64,000 bases of DNA from assembly GCF_023242475.1 (NCBI RefSeq), contig NZ_JALJFG010000024.1:30043-94042 (forward strand), read 5' to 3'. Made by a program: the position numbers and the translations under genes. The notes beneath the pieces were generated by a model. The model saw only the letters and a list, made by a program, of their open reading frames with translations, did not search any database and had not been told where the DNA came from. Positions 33,088 through 42,335 of the stretch are shown in pieces. Source of the DNA: Pseudomonas sp. MWU15-20650 (lineage in GTDB: Bacteria > Pseudomonadota > Gammaproteobacteria > Pseudomonadales > Pseudomonadaceae). Each line of letters starts with the position of its first letter. Positions within the stretch are counted from its first letter, which is position 1.

Positions 33088-34695
33088 ATGACCGACCAGA
33101 CTACCCGCCTGCCGATCCGCCGCGCCTTGATCAGTGTTTCCGACAAGACCGGGATCCTCGAATTTGCCCGGGAGCTGGAAGCCCTGGGCGTGGAAATCCT
33201 CTCCACGGGCGGGACCTTCAAACTGCTGCAGGACAACGGCGTGGCCGCAGTAGAAGTCGCGGACTACACCGGTTTCGCAGAAATGATGGACGGTCGGGTC
33301 AAGACCCTGCATCCGAAAATCCACGGCGGTATCCTCGGCCGTCGCGGTATCGACGATGCCATCATGAACGAGCACGGCATCAAGCCGATCGACCTGGTGG
33401 CCGTTAACCTCTACCCGTTCGAAGCCACCATCAACAAGCCCGGCTGCGACCTGCCGACCGCTATCGAAAACATCGATATCGGCGGCCCGACCATGGTTCG
33501 CTCTGCGGCCAAGAACCACAAAGACGTGGCCATTGTGGTCAACGCCAGCGACTACGCTCAGGTGCTCGAAAACCTCAAAGCCGGTGGCCTGACCTACGCC
33601 CAGCGTTTCGACCTGATGCTCAAGGCGTTCGAACACACCGCCGCCTACGACGGCATGATCGCCAACTACATGGGCACCGTGAACCAGGCCGCCCAGACCC
33701 TGAGCACAGAAGGCCGCAGCCAGTTCCCGCGCACCTTCAACAGCCAGTTCATCAAGGCCCAGGAAATGCGCTACGGCGAGAACCCGCACCAGAGCGCGGC
33801 GTTCTACGTAGAAGCCAAACCGGCCGAAGTCGGCATCGCGACGGCGACCCAACTGCAAGGTAAAGAACTCTCCTACAACAACGTGGCTGACACCGACGCC
33901 GCGCTGGAATGCGTGAAGAGCTTCGTCAAACCCGCCTGCGTGATCGTCAAGCACGCCAACCCGTGCGGCGTGGCCGTGAGCCCGGACGCTGAAGGCGGTA
34001 TTCGCCAAGCGTACGAACTGGCCTACGCCACCGACACCGAATCCGCCTTCGGCGGCATCATCGCGTTCAACCGCGAGTTGGACGCCGAGACCGCCAAGGC
34101 CATCGTCGAACGTCAGTTCGTCGAAGTGATCATCGCACCAAGCGTCAGTGAAGAAGCCCGTGCCATTGTTGCCGCTAAAGCCAACGTGCGCCTGCTGGCG
34201 TGCGGCGAGTGGTCGGCTGAACGTGCCGCTGCCTGGGACTACAAGCGCGTCAACGGCGGCTTGCTGGTACAGAGCCGCGATATCGGCATGATCGGCAGCG
34301 CCGACCTGAAAGTAGTGACCAAGCGCGCACCGACCGAGCAAGAGATCAACGACCTGATCTTCGCCTGGAAAGTGGCCAAGTACGTTAAATCCAACGCCAT
34401 CGTCTACGCCAAGAACCGCCAGACCATCGGCGTCGGCGCCGGCCAGATGAGCCGCGTGAACTCGGCGCGTATTGCCGCGATCAAGGCAGAACACGCAGGC
34501 TTGCAGGTTGCAGGTTCGGTGATGGCTTCCGATGCATTCTTCCCGTTCCGTGACGGCCTGGACAATGCGGCCAAGGCGGGCGTGACTGCGGTGATCCAGC
34601 CAGGCGGCTCGATGCGTGATGCTGAAGTGATTGCAGCGGCTGATGAAGCCGGCATCGCGATGGTCTTCACCGGCATGCGCCACTTCCGTCACTGA
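33088..34695 (+). CDS. purH: Bifunctional AICAR transformylase / IMP cyclohydrolase
   Basis: Catalyses the last two steps of de novo IMP synthesis. The 535-residue protein starts TDQTTRLPIRRALISVSDKT (ATG 33088; an earlier in-frame start at 33055 overlaps the fis terminator). The cyclohydrolase domain (1-200) shows GVEILSTGGTFKLLQDNGV, MMDGRVKTLHPKIHGGILGR and DLVAVNLYPFEATI. The transformylase domain has the catalytic K-H pair in VIVKHANPCGVAVS and ends SDAFFPFRDGLD...FTGMRHFRH. purD follows after 96 bases. Confidence 0.97.
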   Translation: MTDQTTRLPIRRALISVSDKTGILEFARELEALGVEILSTGGTFKLLQDNGVAAVEVADYTGFAEMMDGRVKTLHPKIHGGILGRRGIDDAIMNEHGIKPIDLVAVNLYPFEATINKPGCDLPTAIENIDIGGPTMVRSAAKNHKDVAIVVNASDYAQVLENLKAGGLTYAQRFDLMLKAFEHTAAYDGMIANYMGTVNQAAQTLSTEGRSQFPRTFNSQFIKAQEMRYGENPHQSAAFYVEAKPAEVGIATATQLQGKELSYNNVADTDAALECVKSFVKPACVIVKHANPCGVAVSPDAEGGIRQAYELAYATDTESAFGGIIAFNRELDAETAKAIVERQFVEVIIAPSVSEEARAIVAAKANVRLLACGEWSAERAAAWDYKRVNGGLLVQSRDIGMIGSADLKVVTKRAPTEQEINDLIFAWKVAKYVKSNAIVYAKNRQTIGVGAGQMSRVNSARIAAIKAEHAGLQVAGSVMASDAFFPFRDGLDNAAKAGVTAVIQPGGSMRDAEVIAAADEAGIAMVFTGMRHFRH

Positions 34696-34710
34696 TCCAG
34701 CTCGTTCGAA

Positions 34711-34741
34711 ATGTGGGAGGGGGCTTGCTGCCTCCCACATA
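34711..34741 (+). repeat. Collapsed REPIN hairpin between purH and purD
   Basis: Short inverted repeat tgtgggagg (34712-34720) / cctcccaca (34731-34739) enclosing ggcttgctg-like loop sequence. It keeps the outer REP arms but has lost the roughly 60 inner bases seen in full copies. It could act as a partial terminator inside the purH-purD unit. Confidence 0.8.
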
Positions 34742-34791
34742 AAGCGCACTTGCGGCGCCTCACAGAATTTGCTTCATCCGAGGTTTTTGAA

Positions 34792-36084
34792 ATGAATGTT
34801 TTGATCATTGGCAGCGGTGGCCGTGAACACGCCCTGGCCTGGAAAGTTGCCCAGGACCCGCGCGTCCAGAAAGTGTTCGTCGCCCCCGGCAACGCCGGTA
34901 CCGCGATTGAAGCCAAGTGCGAAAACGTCGCCATCGACGTATTGGCCCTTGAACAGCTGGCTGACTTCGCCGAGAAGAATGTCTCCCTGACCATCGTCGG
35001 CCCGGAAGTCCCATTGGTTGCAGGCGTCGTGGACCTGTTCCGCAGCCGCGGCCTGGATTGCTTCGGCCCGACCGCTGGCGCGGCTCAGTTGGAAGGTTCG
35101 AAAGCCTTCACCAAGGATTTCCTGGCGCGCCACAAGATCCCCACCGCCGACTACCAGAACTTCACCGAGATCGAGCCGGCCCTGGCTTACCTGCGTGAAA
35201 AGGGTGCGCCGATCGTGATCAAGGCCGACGGCCTCGCTGCCGGTAAAGGCGTGATTGTCGCCATGACCCTGCAGGAAGCCGAAGATGCCGTGCGCGACAT
35301 GCTCGCCGGCAATGCCTTTGGTGACGCCGGTTCGCGTGTCGTCATCGAGGAGTTCCTCGACGGCGAAGAAGCCAGCTTTATCGTGATGGTCGACGGCAAG
35401 AACGTACTGCCGATGGCCACCAGCCAGGACCACAAGCGCGTCGGCGACGGCGACAGCGGCCCGAATACTGGCGGCATGGGCGCTTACTCCCCTGCCCCGG
35501 TCGTCACCGCCGAGGTCCACAAGCGTGTGATGGACCTGGTGATCTGGCCAACCGTGCGCGGCATGGCCGATGAAGGCAATGTCTACACCGGTTTCCTCTA
35601 CGCCGGGCTGATGATCGACAAAGCCGGTAACCCGAAAGTCATCGAGTTCAACTGCCGCTTTGGCGACCCGGAAACCCAACCGGTGATGCTGCGCCTGCAA
35701 TCGAGCTTGGTGCTGCTGGTGGAAGCCGCCCTGGCCCAGGCCCTGGACAAGGTTGAAGCGCAATGGGATCCACGTCCAAGCGTCGGCATTGTACTGGCCG
35801 CCGGTGGTTACCCTGCCGACTACGCCAAGGGCGATGTGATTGAAGGCCTCGATGCGGCTGCTAAGCTGGAAGGCAAGGTGTTCCATGCGGGCACCGCGCT
35901 CAAGGATGGTAATGTTGTAACCGCAGGTGGCCGTGTGTTGTGCGCCACTGCGATGGGTGCCAGTGTCGATGCCGCGCAACAGCAGGCTTACAAGCTGGCT
36001 GCAAAAATCGACTGGAAAGGCTGCTTCTACCGCACGGACATTGGCTACCGCGCCATTGCCCGGGAACGAGGTGAGAACCAGTAA
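34792..36084 (+). CDS. purD: Phosphoribosylamine-glycine ligase PurD
   Basis: ATP-grasp enzyme forming GAR in purine synthesis. Start ATG 34792 begins NVLIIGSGGREHALAWKVAQ; the frame open upstream runs through the REP hairpin and is not used. The 430 residues include APGNAGTA, the ATP-grasp core APIVIKADGLAAGKGVIVAM (about 140-159), VIEEFLDGEEAS, FNCRFGDPETQ and the C-terminal IVLAAGGYPADYAKGD segment. A hairpin lies 34 bases beyond the stop, before retS. Confidence 0.97.
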   Translation: MNVLIIGSGGREHALAWKVAQDPRVQKVFVAPGNAGTAIEAKCENVAIDVLALEQLADFAEKNVSLTIVGPEVPLVAGVVDLFRSRGLDCFGPTAGAAQLEGSKAFTKDFLARHKIPTADYQNFTEIEPALAYLREKGAPIVIKADGLAAGKGVIVAMTLQEAEDAVRDMLAGNAFGDAGSRVVIEEFLDGEEASFIVMVDGKNVLPMATSQDHKRVGDGDSGPNTGGMGAYSPAPVVTAEVHKRVMDLVIWPTVRGMADEGNVYTGFLYAGLMIDKAGNPKVIEFNCRFGDPETQPVMLRLQSSLVLLVEAALAQALDKVEAQWDPRPSVGIVLAAGGYPADYAKGDVIEGLDAAAKLEGKVFHAGTALKDGNVVTAGGRVLCATAMGASVDAAQQQAYKLAAKIDWKGCFYRTDIGYRAIARERGENQ

Positions 36085-36117
36085 GTAGCTACAATCCAGT
36101 AGCTATCCGTTCGGCTA

Positions 36118-36140
36118 GGCAAGGGCCTCTGGCCCTTGCC
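36118..36140 (+). terminator. Terminator-like hairpin after purD
   Basis: Perfect 10-bp GC-rich stem ggcaagggcc (36118-36127) / ggcccttgcc (36131-36140), loop tct. No U-run follows, so it may be a pause or weak terminator. Confidence 0.65.
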
Positions 36141-36199
36141 GTACACATGTCGCCCCGCGCATAGTTAACCCGTGCATCAACCTACGAAGGGATTTCGCC

Positions 36200-38971
36200 G
36201 TGCGCTGGCTCAGGATCGCCATAGGTTTCACAGTCAGTCTGCTGACACTGCTCTGCTTGTTCCCGGCCCAGGCCGCCGCGCAAGGCAGTGGCTGGTCAGT
36301 ATTGCTTGATGAACAGGCCGACCTGCAACTGAGCGACATCCGTTCTGCCCGCTATACCAATCAATTCAGCCCCATCGAACTGGACCGGATTACCGCTGCG
36401 GAGCCGGACGGTGCGTTGTGGGTACGCTTCAGGCTGCAACCCGGCAAGCACGAACAAGTGCTGCGGGTCTTCGCCCCGGACCTGTCCCACCTGAGCCTCT
36501 ACGTGCTGGACGGCGACACCCTGGTGGAACAGCAAACCACCGGCACGCGCCAGCCCCAGGCCGAGCGCCCGCTGCCGAGCAGCGACTTCATGCTGCCGAT
36601 GCCCCAGAGCCAGAGACCCCTCGAGGTGTACTTGCGCCTGGTCTCCGAACACGAGCTGCGCCCTTACATCACCCTGGAGCCCGCGGTGCTGGCCGCTGCC
36701 GACCAGAACCAGACGCTGATCTACGGCCTGCTGTTCGGCGTGTTGCTGATGCTGATCCTGCACAACCTCACGCGCTTCGCCTACCACCGCTCGCGCAGCA
36801 GCTTGTGGCTGGCCGCCTGCGAATTCCTGCTGATGCTCAGCCTGGCGCTGTTGCTCAACCTGGTAGGGCCATGGCTGCCGAACTGGCATGCGATCCAGAC
36901 CCCGGGCGCCTACCTTGCCCTGCTGCTGACCGCACCGTGCGGGTTGATGTTTGCCTATCGCTTCTTCATGCCCCTGGGCCCACACCCGCTGAACAAACTG
37001 TTGATGGCCGACATCCTGCTGATCGTGCTCTGCGGCCTGTTGCTGTTGTTCGTCAATACCCTGCCGCTGAACATCATCACCTATGCGCTGGTAGCGCTGG
37101 CCGGCCTGAGCATGCTGTTTATCTCGGCCTATCACTGGCAAAAAGGCTACCGCCCGGCCCGCTTGTTCGTGGCGGCGATGGTGGTGTTCAACATCGGCAC
37201 CCTGATCATCCTGCCGGCCCTGCTTGGCCTGACACTGGTGGCGCCACAAGGTCTGATCGTGACCCTGCTGAGCTTCATCTGCCTCAGCGGGCTGTTGATG
37301 AGCCTGGCGCTTGGCGAGCGTCAACGCGCAATCGTTGAAACCCGCTTCAGCCTGAGCCGTGACCTGGCGGCCAGCAACGCCGAGATCGCCGCCAAGGCCG
37401 AGTTCCTGGCGAAGATCAGCCATGAAATCCGCACCCCCATGAACGGTGTGCTGGGCATGACCGAGCTGTTGCTGGGTACGCCCTTGTCGGTCAAGCAACG
37501 CGATTACGTGCAGACCATCCACAGCGCCGGTAACGAACTGCTCACACTGATCAACGAGATCCTCGATATTTCCAAGCTCGAATCCGGCCAGATCGAACTC
37601 GATGATGTGCAGTTCGACCTCAATGCGTTGATCGAAGACTGCCTGAGTATCTTCCGCGCCAAGGCCGAACAGCAGAACGTCGAGCTGATCAGTTTCATCC
37701 AGCCCCAGGTGCCGCGCGTGATCAGCGGTGACCCGACACGCCTGCGCCAGGCATTGTTGAGCCTGCTGGAAAATGCCCTGCACAAAACCGATGAAGGCGA
37801 AGTGTTGATCGTTGTCGCCCTGGACGAGCGCAGCACCAAGCCACGCCTGCGCATTGCCGTGCAAGACAGCGGCCTGCCGATGGAAGCCGTCGAGCGCGAC
37901 GCCCTGCTGCACAGCGAACTGCACAGCAAGAACTTCCTCTCGGCGACACGTTTGAGTGGCCATTTGGGCCTGGTCATCGCCCGCCAACTGATCCTGTTGA
38001 TGAACGGCGAATTCGGTATCAAAAGTGGCAGCCACCAAGGCAGCACCCTGTGGCTGACCCTGCCGCTGGACCCGGAACGCCTGGAACACCCGACCTCCGA
38101 CCTCGATGGGCCGCTCAAAGACGCGCGGGTCCTGGTGGTGGACGACAACGACACCTGCCGCAAAGTGCTGGTGCAGCAATGCACGGCCTGGGGCCTGAAC
38201 GTCAGCGCCGTGCCTTCCGGTAAAGAGGCGCTGGCCCTGCTGCGCACCAAGGCACACCTGCGCGATTATTTCGACGTGGTGCTGCTGGACCAGAACATGC
38301 CTGGCATGACCGGCATGCAACTGGCGGCGAAGATCAAGGAAGACCCGAGCCTGAACCACGACATCCTGTTGATCATGCTCACCGGCATCAGCAACGCGCC
38401 CAGCAAGATCATCGCGCGCAACTGCGGGATCAAGCGCATCCTCGCCAAACCGGTGGCCGGCTATACGCTCAAGACCACCCTGGCTGACGAACTGACCCAA
38501 CGCAGCAAAGGCGTGGCCCCACCACGCCCGGTGACCAGCGCCCCCACGGCGGTCAGCGTTCCCAGCGACTTCCGTATCCTGGTGGCCGAAGACAACAGCA
38601 TCTCCACCAAAGTGATTCGCGGCATGCTCGGCAAGCTCAACCTCAACCCGGATACCGCCAGTAACGGCGAAGAAGCGCTGCAAGCGATGAAAGCCCAACG
38701 CTACGACCTGGTGTTGATGGATTGTGAAATGCCCATCCTGGATGGTTTCTCCGCCACGCAGCAACTGCGAGCGTGGGAAGTCAGCCACCAACGCGTACGC
38801 ACGCCGGTCGTGGCACTCACGGCGCACATCCTCTCGGAACACAAAGAGCGCGCACGCCAGGCCGGCATGGACGGGCATATGGCCAAGCCGGTGGAACTGT
38901 CACAGTTGCGTGAGCTGGTGGACTATTGGGTGGCGCAGCGCCAGCAACGCCCGGAACACGCCCCATCCTGA
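36200..38971 (+). CDS. retS: Hybrid sensor kinase RetS
   Basis: Membrane regulator that in P. aeruginosa binds GacS and lowers Gac/Rsm signalling, favouring acute over biofilm behaviour. In its 923 residues, a signal peptide (1-27) is followed by a periplasmic 7TMR-DISMED2 sensor (about 30-165), seven membrane helices (about 175-385), and HisKA with H408 in KISHEIRTPMNG. The HATPase region (about 515-640) has a G1 box that reads DSGLP instead of DxGxG. Two receivers have predicted phosphosites D697 (VLLDQNMPG) and D841 (LMDCEMPILDG). Start is GTG 36200. The position after purH-purD matches other Pseudomonas. Confidence 0.93.
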   Translation: MRWLRIAIGFTVSLLTLLCLFPAQAAAQGSGWSVLLDEQADLQLSDIRSARYTNQFSPIELDRITAAEPDGALWVRFRLQPGKHEQVLRVFAPDLSHLSLYVLDGDTLVEQQTTGTRQPQAERPLPSSDFMLPMPQSQRPLEVYLRLVSEHELRPYITLEPAVLAAADQNQTLIYGLLFGVLLMLILHNLTRFAYHRSRSSLWLAACEFLLMLSLALLLNLVGPWLPNWHAIQTPGAYLALLLTAPCGLMFAYRFFMPLGPHPLNKLLMADILLIVLCGLLLLFVNTLPLNIITYALVALAGLSMLFISAYHWQKGYRPARLFVAAMVVFNIGTLIILPALLGLTLVAPQGLIVTLLSFICLSGLLMSLALGERQRAIVETRFSLSRDLAASNAEIAAKAEFLAKISHEIRTPMNGVLGMTELLLGTPLSVKQRDYVQTIHSAGNELLTLINEILDISKLESGQIELDDVQFDLNALIEDCLSIFRAKAEQQNVELISFIQPQVPRVISGDPTRLRQALLSLLENALHKTDEGEVLIVVALDERSTKPRLRIAVQDSGLPMEAVERDALLHSELHSKNFLSATRLSGHLGLVIARQLILLMNGEFGIKSGSHQGSTLWLTLPLDPERLEHPTSDLDGPLKDARVLVVDDNDTCRKVLVQQCTAWGLNVSAVPSGKEALALLRTKAHLRDYFDVVLLDQNMPGMTGMQLAAKIKEDPSLNHDILLIMLTGISNAPSKIIARNCGIKRILAKPVAGYTLKTTLADELTQRSKGVAPPRPVTSAPTAVSVPSDFRILVAEDNSISTKVIRGMLGKLNLNPDTASNGEEALQAMKAQRYDLVLMDCEMPILDGFSATQQLRAWEVSHQRVRTPVVALTAHILSEHKERARQAGMDGHMAKPVELSQLRELVDYWVAQRQQRPEHAPS

Positions 38972-39002
38972 CCTGAAATACACTCTCGCTGTGGCTATCT
39001 CA

Positions 39003-39032
39003 ATGTGGGAGGGGCAAGCCCCCTCCCACATT
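39003..39032. repeat. Collapsed REPIN hairpin after retS
   Basis: Arms atgtgggagggg (39003-39014) and ccccctcccacat (39020-39032) are separated by only a few bases (caagc), again without the inner REPIN spacer. It probably also serves as a transcript-end hairpin for retS. Confidence 0.85.
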
Positions 39033-39087
39033 TGATTCGCGCCGCCTGATAGACTGCCTGCACTTCCACCGCCCGCGAGCCGCGCCC

Positions 39088-39684
39088 ATGCTCCATGTGT
39101 TATTCAGCGTTTACCTGAAGATGCTGGTGCTCTACAGCCCGTTCTTTGTGCTGTCCTGCTTTATCAGCCTGACCCGTGGTTATTCCAGCAAGGAGCGTCG
39201 ACGCCTGGCCTGGAAAGTCGCGTTGGCGACCCTGGTATCGAGCGTGCTGCTCTACCTGTTCGGCCGGGTGATTTTCAGCGTCTTCGGCATTACCGTGGAC
39301 GCCTTCCGCATCGGCGCCGGCAGCGTGCTGTTTATCTCCGCCCTCGGCATGGCCCAGGGCAAGTCGGCGGTCCAGACCGACAACGTGCAGCAGGATGTGA
39401 CCATCGTGCCGCTGACCATCCCTCTCACCGTCGGCCCCGGCACCATCGGGGCGTTACTGGTGATGGGCGTTAGCCAACCGCATTGGGATGACAAGCTCAC
39501 CGCCATCCTCAGCATTGCCTTGGCCAGCTTCACGGTGGGCGTGGTGCTGTACTTGTCCAACCGTATCGAACGCATTCTTGGCGACCAGGGCTTGCAGATT
39601 GTCAGCCGCTTGATGGGGTTGTTCGTGTGCGCACTGGCCGCGCAAATTATCTTTACCGGCGTGCGCGGCTACCTGGTGCCTTAG
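39088..39684 (+). CDS. MarC-family integral membrane protein
   Basis: Inner-membrane protein of 198 residues with about six helices, MarC/YhgN family (once annotated as NAAT transporter; true substrate unknown). The family marks are LVLYSPFFVLSCFISLTRGY in helix 1, FRIGAGSVLFISALGMAQGK, the central VPLTIPLTVGPGTIGALLVM glycine-rich segment, and GLQIVSRLMGLFVCALAAQI near the C-terminus. It stands alone and converges on the unknown gene at 39681 with a four-base overlap. Confidence 0.85.
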   Translation: MLHVLFSVYLKMLVLYSPFFVLSCFISLTRGYSSKERRRLAWKVALATLVSSVLLYLFGRVIFSVFGITVDAFRIGAGSVLFISALGMAQGKSAVQTDNVQQDVTIVPLTIPLTVGPGTIGALLVMGVSQPHWDDKLTAILSIALASFTVGVVLYLSNRIERILGDQGLQIVSRLMGLFVCALAAQIIFTGVRGYLVP

Positions 39685-40460
39685 ATCCGGTATTTGGCAA
39701 TGGCCAGTTGCACCTTGTCGCCCGCGCTCTCACGCATCAACTGGATGGTTTTTTCGTTGACCAGCGAGGTATTCAGCACCAGGCAGGTCTGCCCGCTGAA
39801 AGCCTCGAACGAGGCACTGTCCCACTCCAGAAATGGCAAGCCCACTTGCTTGCTGACCCCATGGGTGCTGTAGGTCACCAGCACCATCATCAATTCCCCG
39901 TCCGTTTCCGCGCAGGACGCCAAGCCGAAATCACCGCCCTGGTGCACCGAGCAATTACGTTTGAACACGTCGAAGGTGGCCGGTTGTTGCTTCAATGCCT
40001 CCAGCGCATCAGCGGCCAGTTTCGGCAGTGCGGTGAGCAGCGGCCCCGACAGTGACATCGACGCCAATATCGAGGCGATGATATTGAGTGCCGCCAGTTG
40101 CACGGTCAGGCCCTTGCCCGAGCGGGAGATCCGTTCAAAGCGGCTACGCACCGGCAGCCATCCCAAGCTGATCATCACCTTGATGAATTCGTCGTACCAA
40201 GCCTCGGTACCGCGTTGCACCTTCAACACATCACTCACATAACTGCTGGCCAGCAGGTAGCTTTTACGGATGTACTCCCGGTTCAAACCGGACAGCCCCT
40301 CGGCAAACGAAATCACACTGTTGTTGACGACGGCCGCATTGCTGTCGTCCTCGGCATCCAAGGGTAAAGCGGCCTGCCCCCCTGGCGCCCCCGGTAATTT
40401 GTAGGCGGCAATCAACTTGCGCCTTTTTGTATTATTGATCCTTCTGTGATGTCGCTCCAT
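39681..40460 (-). CDS. Protein of unknown function (259 residues)
   Basis: I do not recognise this family. From ATG 40460, preceded by a good GGAGAA ribosome site, the protein has a basic N-terminus (ERHHRRINNTKRRKLIAAYK). A short Gly/Pro/Ala segment and an acidic patch (LDAEDDSN) follow, then a helical region with aromatic residues (about 65-100). A hydrophobic stretch around 112-145 (LAALNIIASILASMSLSGPL) could insert in or lie on a membrane. The C-terminal half looks like mixed beta structure (FGLASCAETDGELMMVLVTY; TCLVLNTSLVNEKT). There is no signal peptide and no catalytic motif. It is isolated: convergent with the MarC gene and 237 bases from cobJ. A longer open frame upstream lacks support. 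Confidence 0.75.
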   Translation of the reverse strand: MERHHRRINNTKRRKLIAAYKLPGAPGGQAALPLDAEDDSNAAVVNNSVISFAEGLSGLNREYIRKSYLLASSYVSDVLKVQRGTEAWYDEFIKVMISLGWLPVRSRFERISRSGKGLTVQLAALNIIASILASMSLSGPLLTALPKLAADALEALKQQPATFDVFKRNCSVHQGGDFGLASCAETDGELMMVLVTYSTHGVSKQVGLPFLEWDSASFEAFSGQTCLVLNTSLVNEKTIQLMRESAGDKVQLAIAKYRI

Positions 40461-40620
40461 TTTCTGTTCTCCACAAACACCCCCACATGGGGCTTGCCTC
40501 CACACTAGTCCAGTGATGCGTGAGCTTTCCAGGCGACAAACATCCCTTGGCCGCCCCCCCCCAAAACCACCGCCCAGCAATCACAAGGCGCAGCCAGAAG
40601 GCTTCCGGATTTCATCGCGT

Positions 40621-40676
40621 AAAAAAGAAAAAGCCCCGAACAACAGCAGGTGATTCCCTGAGTCATTCGGAGCTTT
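40621..40676 (-). terminator. Intrinsic terminator of the cobGHIJ unit
   Basis: On the minus strand, an 11-bp stem with one G-U pair: aaagctccgaa (40676-40666) with ttcggggcttt (40640-40630), a loop of about 25 bases, then a U-rich run (tttctttttt). It lies 21 bases past the cobJ stop. The rest of the 40461-40697 gap contains a C9-10 tract near 40551 and no gene. Confidence 0.8.
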
Positions 40677-40697
40677 CCGGCCGCTGACCTGCCGTTT

Positions 40698-42335
40698 TCA
40701 GGAGGTGGGTTTTTCGCCGTACCAACGGGGTGTATAGACCCATTCACCCCCACCGGCACGTGCGAATGTGCACGTGGTGGACGAGCCGATCAGCACCATG
40801 GTGCGCATGTCCACCTGGTCCGGGGTAAGGTGCCCCAGCGTGGTAACGCGCAGCGTCTGGCCCGGGCGGCCGATGTCGCGGCCCAGCACCACGGGCGTTT
40901 CAGGCGTGCGGTGCAGCGCGACGATCTCCAGGGCGCGCCCCAGCTGCCAAGGGCGCGAACGAGAGATCGGGTTGTAGAACGCCAAGGCCAGGTCGGCTTG
41001 GGAGGCGAGGTCCAGGCGTTTTTCGATGATCGACCAGGGCTTGAGGTTGTCCGACAGCGACATCACACAAAAATCATGGCCCAGCGGCGCCCCCGCCTGG
41101 GCGGCGGTGGCAAGGGAGGCCGAGACACCCGGCAGGATTTGCAGGTCGACTTGATGCCAGGCCGGGTCAGCAGACTCGTGCAGGGCTTCGATCACCGCAG
41201 CCGCCATGGCAAACACGCCCGGATCACCGGACGACACCACCACCACCGAACGCCCCTGCGCAGCCAACTCGAAGGCGTGACGCGCCCGCTGCATTTCTTC
41301 GCGGTTGTCGGTGCAGTGCTGCACTTGGTCGTCCCGGAATGGCCCGGCCATGCGCACGTAGGTTTCATAACCCAGCACATCGGTGCAACGCGCCAATTCA
41401 GCCTTGACGGCCGGCACCATCAGCTCGGCGGCACCGGGGCCCAGGCCGATCACGGCGAGACGACCACGGGGGCGACCCACCTGTGACAGGTCCAAGGGCT
41501 GCTCGGCAACGGTAAGGGTGATGTCTGCAACAGGCGCCACTTGGGCAAAACGCAGCGGTACACCCAACGCCAACGCGGCGTCATGCAACGACGCTTCGGC
41601 CATCTGCATGTCGCTGGCCAACAGGCACGCCAGGGATTGCACAGCGATCCCCGCCTCGTGCAATGCCGTGCGTACACGCTCGGCCAACTGCGCACCGGGT
41701 TTGCAGGTAACGTACACGTTCTTCGGATAAATCAGCAGTTCATTGGCTGCCGGCACCCGCTCGGCGCTGCCCACATGAATCGCCAGACGCGCGTGCTGAT
41801 CCTGGGGCAGGTTGGCCTGGTCCAGCCATGGCGCAGCACCTTCGATACGCACGCTCTCGCCGGCCAACAGGTCCGAGACAAAGCGCTTGCCCAGTTCAAG
41901 ATCCGCCAGCTGATACCCCGCCGGTGGGTTGAGCAGGCAGGTGCCAAAGCGCAGCTCGCCGCTGGTGGTGATTGCAGCCGCCACACCCAGTGCCGCGGCG
42001 ATGTCCCGCGCCATGACATTCACACCGCCAAGGCCACCGAGCAGCGGCACCACGGCACTACCGTCTTCAGCAACGGCCAGCACGGCGGGCTCCTCGCCTT
42101 TCTCCAGCAGCAGCGGCGCAAGGGTGCGAATCACAATACCGGCGGCGCACAGGGCAACCAACGGCGTGCCCTGTTGATACAGCTGGCGCAGGGTCGCGCC
42201 GAACTCGGTGTACGCCTGGTCCGCGCCCTCAACCCGTCCGGCCAGGCCGTGGATCGATGCGCCAGGGTAAACCTGCTGGATCTTGCGAGCAGTCGCCAAG
42301 CTGCCTTGGCCCAGAATGACAATCGCCGGGGTCAT
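40698..42335 (-). CDS. cobJ: CbiG/CobE-like domain fused to precorrin-3B C17-methyltransferase CobJ
   Basis: Cobalamin synthesis. The protein has 545 residues. The N-terminal half (about 1-285) resembles CbiG: a core with LVALCAAGIVIRTLAPLLLEKGEEPAVLAV, written in parts as LVALCAAGIVIRTLAPLL and EEPAVLAVAEDG, then VVPLLGGLGGVNVMARDIA. A CobE/CbiG-C part follows (VTCKPGAQLAERVRTALHEA). The C-terminal half (about 295-545) is a class III tetrapyrrole methylase: LAVIGLGPGAAELMVPAV, VVVVSSGDPGVFAMAAAVIE and LDLASQADLALAFYNPISRS. CobJ methylates C17 and contracts the ring. ATG 42335 shares one base with the cobI stop; an in-frame start 12 bases upstream is less likely. Confidence 0.9.
   Translation of the reverse strand: MTPAIVILGQGSLATARKIQQVYPGASIHGLAGRVEGADQAYTEFGATLRQLYQQGTPLVALCAAGIVIRTLAPLLLEKGEEPAVLAVAEDGSAVVPLLGGLGGVNVMARDIAAALGVAAAITTSGELRFGTCLLNPPAGYQLADLELGKRFVSDLLAGESVRIEGAAPWLDQANLPQDQHARLAIHVGSAERVPAANELLIYPKNVYVTCKPGAQLAERVRTALHEAGIAVQSLACLLASDMQMAEASLHDAALALGVPLRFAQVAPVADITLTVAEQPLDLSQVGRPRGRLAVIGLGPGAAELMVPAVKAELARCTDVLGYETYVRMAGPFRDDQVQHCTDNREEMQRARHAFELAAQGRSVVVVSSGDPGVFAMAAAVIEALHESADPAWHQVDLQILPGVSASLATAAQAGAPLGHDFCVMSLSDNLKPWSIIEKRLDLASQADLALAFYNPISRSRPWQLGRALEIVALHRTPETPVVLGRDIGRPGQTLRVTTLGHLTPDQVDMRTMVLIGSSTTCTFARAGGGEWVYTPRWYGEKPTS

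Noticed and set aside
32833..34749. 638-residue open frame opposite purH and fis
   Set aside because: A shadow of two secure core genes, spans their terminator and carries no recognisable domain.
36118..36140. Small RNA gene after purD
   Set aside because: Only one GC-rich hairpin is visible and no promoter; the gap to retS is too short to argue for an RNA gene.
36296..38878. 860-residue open frame on the minus strand opposite retS
   Set aside because: Composition is Gln/His/Ala rich without domains and mirrors the GC-rich codon pattern of retS; retS shows complete domain architecture.
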